Positions 54,598-64,000 of a stretch of DNA of 64,000 nt are shown piece after piece. The position numbers and the translations under genes are program-made. The notes beneath the pieces are model-generated. The model was given only the letters and a program-made list of their open reading frames with translations. It was not told where the DNA came from and ran no database searches. Numbering within the stretch: the first letter of the stretch is position 1; each line of letters begins with the position of its first letter. Source of the DNA: Lophius americanus (Eukaryota; Chordata; Actinopteri; Lophiiformes; Lophiidae); the NCBI GenBank assembly GCA_037951165.1, contig JBBDHG010000151.1:310001-374000 (forward strand), in the 5' to 3' direction.

Positions 54598-57500
54598 CTG
54601 ACGGAGAGAGAACGAGGAAGAAATATAGGGTGAGAAATAGAGACGAAGGCTTTCAGCTCGCCATCTCCCCCGTCTCACTTTACCTTCACAGGTGAGAAGC
54701 TTCAAAGACAATGATTCTTTAAATTGGAGTGTAATCATCACAAAGACCCAACCTGGAGGATTTGGAGGAGATTTTTTTTCTCCCCTCTCCTATTAAGTTG
54801 ACCTGTCAGCTGTGCAACAACTACTGCCTCTTATCAGGGCGGACGTTTTCACGAGCTTATAAAAACTCTGCTCTGGACAAAGCTTGGCTGAGGATTAGAG
54901 AGAGCCGGAGAAACCGTGCTTGTGTTGGACCCGTTGGTGCCGGTTCAGATCAAACCGAGGCGGTTTGTGCATGTAAGTGAACAAAATAACCACCACCTTT
55001 AAAATGTTATGTTCCCCCCCGTATTTAGAAAACAGATTTCTCTCAAGGTAAACTGAAATCTTCTGACAAACATGGTGTGACTTTGATTTAAAGATGCTGG
55101 TTCTTGGTTTGAATGAAGGTCTTGTAAAAGTGAAGTCAGGCAGACTTTTCCATCGCATTCTTAGGCCTGTCATTTATCAATCAAAATCCTGTCATTGACA
55201 CCTCTTCCACATGTCCAGACTTAATTTCCTGTTGTCATTTCCTGGAGCTGTCTATTGAAATATAAGCTCCTCTCATCAGCCGGACGAATCTATGAAATAC
55301 AGAGACACACCTTTTTTAGGATATGATCCCGAACAAAGATTCATTGTGCACCGCTACTAATATTTACCTTAACATCAATGTCAAGTATTTGTTCAGCAAG
55401 CTCATCATTTACTATTCAACCTCATCAGTCTCAGTCGTGTCATCAGCCACCACCACCAGGACATCATCTCCCTGAACTGTCTAAGGGGCATTTTACACAA
55501 GTTTTTCACATTTAATGGTAACTTTTGTTGTGTTTTCGATTTTCGTTTAAAGGGCAACTGTCATTTCAAGGCCTGAAATGAAAACTTTTTCAAACCTTTC
55601 AGAGTCTAGTATTTTGGAAACACCACTGATTCTGTGTAAGTGTAAAATGCCAAAATTCAACTATTGTGCAATAGAGATGTCATAGCCCCAGTTTGCTGTG
55701 ATTTCGGCTGAATGCAGACAAGAGCGAGATCTTTTTTTATGTGTTCTACATATATTCAGTTCATTAAATCTCGTCCAGCAGACTGTGGATTTGCTCCGCT
55801 GCTGCTGTGATAAGTGGAGATCATCTGCGCTTCCTGGTCATTCTTCTTCTGCGGTGTGGATTTCGAAACATTACGCCACCAACCACTGGCCCTGCATACT
55901 TTACATAATACAGCATCTTTAGACGTTTGTGCAAATCCATGTCTACCAGTAAACATTTTCACATTTCACTGACATCTTTTAAGATGCAAAGAAGAAACGT
56001 TTCCGTTTGTAGCTAAAATGGGCCAAAGCTCCAAAGACTATCGGACCAATTATCACATCATTAACTGTAATAAACATTTACCCCTTAATTAATTTAAGCC
56101 TCTTGCATTACTTTGAAGAGGATACCAAGTAACGTACAGATGTGTGAAGTGAGCAATACTCCTACAGTCTCCAGTGAGGAGGAATTCCGTGTATGATGGG
56201 TACCGGAGTCCAAGAGTATTCCCAATGCCTGGATCTACATAAGAATACACAGAAACTCACCAAAGCAAGTTCTAGGACTAGAGAAACGCCGCTTGTAATC
56301 GGGACCTCAGGGAAGAGGAAGACGATGGAGTTACTAAAATAATCCCCAATTAAACCATTAAACCCCTAAAAAGACGAAGAGGGTCATATTTTTGTCCGGC
56401 AGGGTCAGAATACTAGAAGCTAAAAACCTGGAGGAGATGATTTGGGCAACAATTGACAACCTATCAACCGGATAACATTAAGGGTAATTAAGGGTCTTAA
56501 CAGTCTAAGAAGGTTGGGTCTCTCATAGATAACCTCTAAAGCCGAGTCTACATCCAATATTAAATAGTTCTAACAGAACCCATACTCTGTACTCTGACGC
56601 TAAAACAGATCCAGTACGACCGGATGGCACCGCCTCAGGGAGAGATAACCCGACACCCAGCACTTTTAAAACTCACTGATTAAAATAGAATACGCTTTTT
56701 TTATATATACATTTTTTTCTGGAACATTTTCAATTAATTCTAGGCCAAAAAAAAAAAAAAGGAAAGGCCAAATGTGTATTTTCTAATAGCTTAAGGTTCT
56801 GAAAGGGTTAAAATAGTTTCACTGTTTGGATCAAATTCAAGCTCCCTTTCGCTGATATCCCCATGAGAGTGTGATTATTACTTTCTCTGTTGATTTTTTT
56901 TTTTTATTCTCACAACAGCAAGCCTGTTGTATAATCAGGAGAAAATGAAATATTCCATCAGTGTGAAACACAACATGTCAAGGCAAGGTGGATTCAGGTC
57001 ATATCTGAGATAAGAAATCACTGTTAGATTGTTGTGCCTTGGAGACAACAGGGCTCCTTTTTGTCTCTCCCCTTTGCCCTGCCAAGATCTACAAACAAGC
57101 CCACATCTTTAATTGAGCAAAATCCAAAGCAGGCATGCGGTGGATTATGCAGGTCTTTATTAAAAGCAGTGGTTTAGGTGAAGGGTGGGGGAAACATGCA
57201 ATCATCAACTCATTGTTCAGAGTGCAGAGTAGATGGCTGGAGATCTGGTCTATAGTTATGTGCTTGGATTTGATTGGGAGAAATGGGTTAAGACCTTTTT
57301 AAAACAAAAAAAATAATGTTATTACGGCAGGCCCTGAGGCACTCTGGGAATTTCAGGAAGTCTATGTGGAAAAAAAAGCTACACCCTTAATGTAAAGTTA
57401 ATTTGATACTGCATTAGAAACGTAACTTAAAGACTTTTCTCCAATCAGTCCTTAAGCTTCTGCCTTTCTGTCCACCTGACATCCATGAGCTCAGTTCCAC

Positions 57501-58189
57501 GCTTGATCAGCGTCACCCCGCCTGACCTCTGCACTCCCACTTCTTACCACATGCCCAGCTACCTAACATCACAGCACAGCCTTTGAGGTCGGCCAGCGAA
57601 GTGTGCTATTGCATGTTAATTGCAACACATGTGGTGAGCCGAGCTAAAGCTGCTCGGGTTTATGTTAGGTTTTACAGCCTGTGAACAACAATTTCCTTCC
57701 TCTCCTTCGCCTCCGCCGTTCCCCATACCCCCCCTCTCTTCTTTCTCTCACTTGAGAAGCGTTGTCATAACAGAGCAGATGAATCTGTTAACGCCCAGGC
57801 CGGACCTATGGGAGGATGACATCAGTGACGTCAGGCAATGCGTTACATGTGTGCATGAGTGTGTGTGTGCTTCGTTCACGTAATTCGGCATGTTTAAGCC
57901 TCAAGATTAGTTAAAAAGCTTACCTATTACCTATGTGACTATGGAACCAGCCCCTATGGCCATTAGTTACTTTAATGATCAGCAGTTTAATGCTGAAAGC
58001 TTACAGGGGGCACGGATGGTAAAATAGCACATTCGGAAATTAACAGCAACATTCTGCCTCATTTAGCTTCAAACAACGCTTAAAAATGCTGTTAAGTCTT
58101 TTTTTTAAAAAACACATTTACACAAACATTGAACCTTTGATGTCTTCATCAAGATAAAACAACTATAGAGACATTATTTATTTGCATAT

Positions 58190-58300
58190 TTGATGTGCTG
58201 TCCCCCAGGGCTCCATCCTTGGCCCCTTACTCTTTGGCATAGACAAACTGCCACTGGGTCATATTATCCACAGGTTCAGTCAAGTGGCACATATTATTCA
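58190..58300 (+). mobile_element. L2-type LINE reverse-transcriptase fragment
   Basis: The plus frame reads CAVPQGSILGPLLFGIDKLP then LGHIIHRFS, the same reverse-transcriptase block as at 38455-38640. It breaks off before the catalytic aspartates. Confidence 0.75.
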
Positions 58301-59119
58301 ATATGAATATCTCACTTTTCCTGTCACTCTTTGGTGTCGAAATGGACCTGCCAATATTCAAAGGTAACTTGGAGTTCCTGGACATGTTGACAGGTGACAC
58401 TTTTTCTTTTGGCAATTCCGTTATTTTTCCTTTATTACGCTGCTGCTCAAGGAAGAGTTCCAAACATTCTGACAGGCCATTTATCACAGACTGTATCATG
58501 TCCTGCATTAAAAAAAACTATTTCTACTCTTTACATCATTCACCTGACTCTCTTGATTGATAGAAAATCCAAGACACAAATGCAGTTTGGTTGTTAAAGC
58601 CAATCACTTGTGTTTAGTTAGGAGGAATAGTTTGACATTTAAAAAATACTATAGAAATAGTCTTGATTGAATTTTTCCCCCCCCCATTTAAATTCTATTC
58701 ACCTTCTGTCAACTTCATCTGAGTTGCCCTGTGGCAAAAAATAGTTTGAGTCTTATTTAAAATGTCACTTTATTTTGTTGTTTCTGTAAAAAAAAGAAAT
58801 AAATAAACCCTCCTGCAATACAACTGCTTTAATTCGCACAAACAGCACAAACATGTCACGGAAGAGAGAAAAAAATACATCTGCCAAAAATGGAGTCAAA
58901 GAAAGTCCTTGGCGGAAGTGACAATGACAATCTGAGGGTTAAAGATTCCTCAGTAGGAAATAGGAATCAACTCCTAAAAGCTGAATTAGCATTCCTGTCG
59001 ATCACAGCCCGGGCTACAGACGCACACACCCCACCAAAGTCATGATTTAATATCACTTTCCTCGCCTGGGCCCCGAACTCTATCAGCATACTGACATAGA
59101 AATATGGGGAGATATGGAC

Positions 59120-59153
59120 GGGGGTGGAGGGGGGAGGGGATTGGGCGAGGGGG
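59120..59153 (+). other. G-quadruplex-prone tract
   Basis: Five G runs (GGGGG, GGGGGG, GGGG, GGG, GGGGG) separated by 1-4 bases, on the plus strand, which is the template-side strand of caldesmon. Confidence 0.7.
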
Positions 59154-59736
59154 AAAAAAAAAAGAGGAAGCGAGTTAAATGGAGAGTGAGAATAAAGAGG
59201 AGAAGTGGGAAATGAAAAATAGGAAAGGAATGGGTGAGTGCGATAATGGAAAAAGGAGTAATCTGCGGATTTTATCACAGACGACACATTTTCCTGTAGA
59301 GAATGGTGCTTGGCTGCAGTTATACAATTCAGGATGTCAGGATGTGGAATGCAACAGATGCCCTTTTCACAGGTGGTCACCTACAATACGTGAAGAAATC
59401 TCCATCTTGATTGACAGCTAATACCAACCTCAAGCTTACAGATGGCAGCTATGACGCAGCCGAAGAGGAAATTACAGTCAGGCTGCACGTGAGCAAAGAG
59501 TCCTCGTGTTCGGGATTCTCAGCAGTCAGCGTGGGTAGGACGCAGAAAAACCCCGCAATGACATGCCAGTTTAGGGTGAAATATCTCCAAATGTTTTCTT
59601 TACAATGAAGCATCTCAGAAATGTCAGCGAAAACAATTTGGTTAAAGCCCATGAGAAAAGGCTTCTTCCCCCCTCCTGACGGGGAGAGGGAGGACGAGTC
59701 GGGGAGAAGACAGAATAGTAAAGCTGGTGTGAGCAG

Positions 59737-59788
59737 AGGGGAGGAGGGGAGGGGAGACGAGGAGGGAATGGAGAGGGAGGGTGGGGGC
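59737..59788 (+). other. G-quadruplex-prone purine tract
   Basis: GGGG AGGA GGGG A GGGG followed further on by GGG, GGG and GGGGG within an almost pure purine stretch. Confidence 0.65.
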
Positions 59789-61199
59789 TCTGCACACGCT
59801 GTCAGAAATGCTGACCCATTCCCACGCTGGCCTTTCTGGACCATTTCCCATCTGCTGGCGTCCCAAAGAACCACAACGTATCCCGTCTGTCTCCCTTCCC
59901 CGCCCTCTCTCTGCTGAGAGAGCACGAATAATACACAATGTTACTGCTGACAGAATTCCCCCAGGCTACATTTATTCTTACGAGTGATAGAGGCACTGTA
60001 CTCATGGATCTTCCTCTCTGTTTCTATCACTTTATCTGGGCCTTCTGCTCTCTTCCAGACAGAACCAAAAAGGTTTGTGACGCCGGGCCGGTTCGCATTC
60101 GGAACCCTCCTGGGCGGGAATTGTTTGCCATGGCTCATTCACGGAGGATGGGTGTTATTTCCTCTGCCCTTCCTGGTCTCTCAGGGCGGAGGGGAGAGCG
60201 GGCCAGAACAGATGTTAAGACCGAAGAGGATGAAGAGGAGGGAGGTGCCGAGAGGGAGACGAACTAGAGGAAGAGGAACAAAGTTTTGAAAATGAGAGCG
60301 TGAGGCATGAGGAAAGACGAGCCGCGGCGGGACAGGAAGAAGGCTAGGAAAGACAGGGACACCCTGGGGAGCAGAAGAAGGAGTAAGAGGAGGAGATGAC
60401 AAGGCAGATGGAAGGGGAGAAGGGGGGAAATGTCAAAAATAAATCACTCCCCAAAAAGGAAATCCTAGAAGAGGTTGTCAGTGTACATTTAGACACAACT
60501 AAAACAAGTTTGGTTTCAATGTAAAGAAAGATTTGGGGAGTTGTGGGGAGTTGAGCTGCTGTTTGCTTAGTTTCCTATAAAGGCTGAAAAGGTAGTTCAA
60601 CAAACCAAATTGTGAAAGCTTGTGGTTTTATTGGCAGTTATTTGAGCAAGAAAGCACAAGTTGAACTGACTTGCGTACTAAAAGCGGATGACTCATCATT
60701 CGTTTGTGAACATACTCTGTGCAGACTAAAGACGGGGCATTGAGTCGCTCTTGATGCCTTCAGGAGGGAGTAGAAAGGGTCGTTTTTTGTGAACTGTGCA
60801 TACTATCGCTGCTACAAAAGATCACTATTTTTAGCTGGAGCAGTTACCCTTTGGTCCCTGAATTGACTGGGAAAATTCCACGTCCATGAGCTTTTCCCTC
60901 ATCCTCTATGGGGGAGAAGGCACCGAGGACATTCCTGTGTGTTTTATGGAACGGAAACAAACAGAATGGAGGCACGCAGATTGAGAAACCTTTATCAGCT
61001 GTTTGCAATAACCAAATCCAACAAGAACAATAACAAACAGCTGTAGAACTTTGAAGGGACCCGTTATGCGAACATGATGCACAGAGTCCAACTTTCCGGA
61101 ATAATCTTAACTCATTTCTAAAAGGTGAAGCGCTCCGCTTCTGTAATATTCCTGGTTATACGAGCTGCAACGACCTTCTCTTCAAACTCAGACATTTTC

Positions 61200-61660
61200 T
61201 ACAGGATTCGAGTCGGGTAACTGTGACAACCCCTCTAGAACTTCTACTGAAACCAAGGCTTTGTGGATTTGGAGGCCTGCTTGCGATCATTATCCTTTTG
61301 GAATGTCCAATGACGTCCGAGCTTCAGCTTCCTCGCAGATGGCGAGACATTTTTCCTCTAGGATTTGCTGATACTTGATGGATTCCATCAAGTATCAGGT
61401 TCCAGTGCCTGAGGACACAAAGTCTCCCAAGGGCATCAGCGAGCCGTTGCTAAGCTTCACTGTAGGTAGGATGTTCTTTTCAGCATCTGCTTCAATCTTC
61501 ATCCTCCAGACAAACTGCTGATCCGCAGAACCGAAACATTAGAGTTTAGCTTCATCGCTCCAAAGAACAGCGCCCCAAAGCGTCTGCGGTATGTCTTGAT
61601 AGTTTTGAGCATAGTGGAGCCGACTTTTCTGGTGCTCTTGGGTTAGTAGTTTTGAACCCT
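61200..61660 (+). repeat. Degenerate DNA-transposon-type interspersed repeat
   Basis: Phrases such as CGATCATTATCCTTTTGGAA then TGTCC, AAGCTTCACTGTAGGTAGGA then TGTTCTTTTC, and TTAGCTTCATCGCTCCAAAG follow the order of a common fish DNA-transposon repeat. No open frame survives. Confidence 0.55.
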
Positions 61661-61820
61661 TCAGCAAACTTCCCCCAGCTGTACGTGTGTGTGTGTGTAG
61701 CCTCAGTGAATGTAACTAGATTTGAAGCGCACACCTCGATGTCAGGAATCATTTTCTTTCAGTTGTAAGTGAGGCTGATGTAAGACAGAGCAGGGAAGGA
61801 TTGGCTATTCTTCCTCCGGA

Positions 61821-61842
61821 CACACACACACACACACACACA

Positions 61843-61898
<56 letters not shown>

Positions 61899-61899
61899 C
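61821..61899 (+). repeat. CA then CACG tandem repeat
   Basis: About 11 CA pairs pass directly into about 14 CACG/GCAC units. The alternating purine-pyrimidine order, rich in CpG, favours Z-DNA. Thr-His and Arg-Ala-Cys-Val frames here are artefacts. Confidence 0.9.
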
Positions 61900-62029
61900 C
61901 TGCATGGTCATCTGAGTGCAAGCACTCATTCCGACCCCAACGCAAACAAGACTAATGCACACAAGACCAATATCGTTATATACCAAGCATATGTACCTGG
62001 TGGAGTTTTTCACGTTGTGAGTGGACTAT

Positions 62030-62518
62030 AAGGAGGCTGAGGTCAGAGGGTCTCTTTGGAGATGGCCTCTGTTTAAAATCAATCAAAAAGGGGAGTTGCA
62101 TCCAACCCCAACACCAATCCCTGCACAGCACACTAGACGCACCCCCATGAGGTCCCCTGTGAGGTCGGGTTCCAGAAGGGCATTACTGTCTCCCTACTCC
62201 GGGTGGTTGCCTATTCATTGGGGTCAGACCCCTACACTGAGACCTTTTTTCCTTGGGAGACCCTTTTCGGAGGTACCAAACACCACAGCTCTCTGGATCG
62301 CAGAGGCTCATGACCCCCACATCATCTTAAGGCTGAAATTCTTTCAAGTTGGATGTGAAATATCTTGTTGTGTATCTCATTTGACCAAGGGACATGTCAG
62401 GATCCCCTAGGATGAGCTGGGGTGCTTTACTAAGGAGAGGGACATCTGGAATACCCTTCTTAGCCTGCTGCCAGTGCGACCCAACTCTGGATAAGTGGAA
62501 GCAAATGGATGGATAGTA
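62030..62518 (+). mobile_element. RTE/Rex3-type LINE 3' fragment
   Basis: AGGAGAGGGACATCTGG...TTAGCCTGCTGCCAGTGCGA, then CTGGATAAGTGGAAGCAAAT and GGATGGATA is a typical 3' end of fish RTE-like elements. The upstream limit is uncertain. A shorter copy of the tail is at 26705-26795. Confidence 0.55.
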
Positions 62519-63682
62519 GGACGGACAAAGGGGGTACAAAGAAAGGAAAAAAGTAGGAGAGGCTTTTAGGAGAGGATTACATTTAACCTATTTTGTGTAA
62601 TTATACAGAAACATTAAAAATAAAGACTGATTATCTCACTGTCACAGAATGCAGGAAAATGCTCCCGCAGCTTGGGCCACTAAACACTTAGGACAGCCAG
62701 GAATTACGTATATTTATAGCGGTTATTATATGGCCTTACACTCTCCATCCTCTTACAGCAGGCTCAGTGGAGGTTGAATGGAAGCAGACCATTGAGACAA
62801 CATGTGGTTTTGACTAGTCCAACCAAGAGGGGCATGTAAATATTCATTCTTAAGTATATTGGCAGGAATGGAAACAATGTAGGGATGGCTGCCTGGACAG
62901 TCCTGAACAAACTTCAGCCAAGCTAAAATGTAAATGTCACCGGAGCTTACAACTTTTTCTCTCTCTCAGTCAGTCTCAGTCTCTTTCCTCCGTCGGCTCG
63001 TCTCAGTCTACATTTCCTGCCAAATTCCATCTTCCCCGTGTAACATAAACACTCCAAAACGGCATAAATAATTCTAGCAGCAGGGGTTTTATTGAGGCTT
63101 TAAGCCATGGAACATAGCAATGGCATTAACCTTCACTTCAATTAGCTATTTAAAGTGCATCTGGGGAAATGAGGCATTAAGTCTAAAAGAGGTAAACGTA
63201 TAAAGATGCCAGGAGAGAGAGAAAGAGAGGCTGCCATACAGAGTAATACCATACTAAAATGATACTGAAGTTAGGATGGCTGCGGATGGACCCGCATATG
63301 GACTTGCCAAATGGGTAGGACCAAAATAGTTTATGAAAATCTCATTAATTCCATATAGAAGGTAAAACATCTTTTTTGAGTCTGAAAACAAACCAAAAAC
63401 ATTCTTGAAGGTTCCTGAAAATTTGGTTACTTCTAAATTATTATTATTGTTTTTACAACATTCATCAAGTTAAAGCACCAACAGACGTTTTAACATTATC
63501 AGATGCTCAACTCTATGACAACTTTACGGTTATTTGAACTAATTTGTACAATATTTTTCTGCATTGTCAAAGTTTTCATAGTATGTTCTCAATTTTGCAA
63601 ACTGTTTAACAGGACTTATTTCATTATTATTTTGCATATTTTCTAATATGCAAAATATGTATATTGAGCTACTGATTGTTCT

Positions 63683-63685
<3 letters not shown>

Positions 63686-63735
<50 letters not shown>
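63686..63735. repeat. TA dinucleotide microsatellite
   Basis: About 24 uninterrupted TA pairs. Confidence 0.95.
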
Positions 63736-63738
<3 letters not shown>

Positions 63739-64000
63739 TTCAACGGCAATGAGCCCAGCCGTGATTGTTTGTAATATCATAATGTATGTGCTGAAAAATG
63801 TGCAAATCTTGGCCTGATTAAACCTAAAAATTCTATATTGTCAAAATGTTTCTGGGGACATGGGCATAAAAATTAAAATCACTGTCTGTTCTATCTTTTT
63901 ATTTGGCACTCCACACATTGTTAGGTGTTTGTTGATGGATTATTATATTGTAATAAGTGAGTTCTGCTGTAGAACCACATTAAATGTTCTGTTTATGAAA

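Larger units (their letters stand above)
54598..64000. other. Probably the first caldesmon intron; no exon recognised
   Basis: The exon at 54460-54597 needs an upstream coding exon with MDDFERRRELRR-like sequence; I find no such sequence on the minus strand up to 64000. The region holds purine-rich, G-rich tracts (59118-59240, 59660-59790, 60180-60420) and repeats. No troponin I exon is visible either. Confidence 0.45.

Noticed and set aside
59602..60402. Several 65-158-codon frames on both strands near 59.4-60.4 kb
   Set aside because: Overlapping frames in purine-rich DNA with low-complexity Ser/Pro or Arg/Glu content, no splice logic and no recognised motif.

Overview
The window is vertebrate nuclear DNA, almost certainly from a teleost fish. 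The genes are split into small exons with GT/AG borders. The spacer DNA holds relics of Tc1-like transposons, L2-type LINEs, a tRNA-derived SINE and several kilobase-scale tandem arrays typical of fish genomes. There is no prokaryotic organisation, CRISPR array or operon. Nearly all long open frames are either antisense shadows of acidic, coiled-coil exons or read-through of tandem repeats.

Two genes can be reconstructed exon by exon, both on the minus strand. (1) A troponin T gene covers about 1-15.7 kb. Thirteen coding exons run from an acidic N-terminal exon (15362-15424) to a penultimate-type exon (220-257). The last coding exon lies beyond the left edge and the start exon is uncertain. 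Between 10.5 and 12.3 kb it carries a cassette of tiny phase-1 acidic exons (24, 21, 21 and 6 bp). Intron homology shows that part of the cassette arose by tandem duplication, and one further copy has decayed. (2) A caldesmon gene (cald1) covers 34.2-54.6 kb. Twelve exons are joined in phase and give about 561 residues, the size of non-muscle (light) caldesmon. Its first exon (MDDFERRR-type) is not in the window and should lie to the right. The C-terminal calmodulin/actin-binding exons are all present, including a small one (36278-36373) that is easily missed.

The two genes lie head to tail in the order caldesmon then troponin T. This matches human LSP1-TNNT3 and LAD1-TNNT2, where a caldesmon-related gene sits between a troponin I and a troponin T gene. 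I infer that this locus is another branch of the same ancient troponin cluster, one in which caldesmon kept its troponin T neighbour. This is the most interesting point in the window.

The remainder is non-coding. About 0-15 kb is troponin T introns with a 23-bp minisatellite (2.5-3.6 kb), Tc1 relics and two adjacent perfect hairpins (13.45-13.54 kb). From 15.7 to 34 kb is a gene-poor spacer with three large arrays: 18-bp units at 17.1-18.05 kb, GGAT-type repeats at 18.6-20.1 kb and 41-bp units at 27.9-29.3 kb. From 34 to 54.6 kb are cald1 introns with five further Tc1 relics, a SINE and LINE fragments. From 54.6 to 64 kb is probably the first cald1 intron, with purine-rich, G-quadruplex-prone stretches at 59-60.4 kb.
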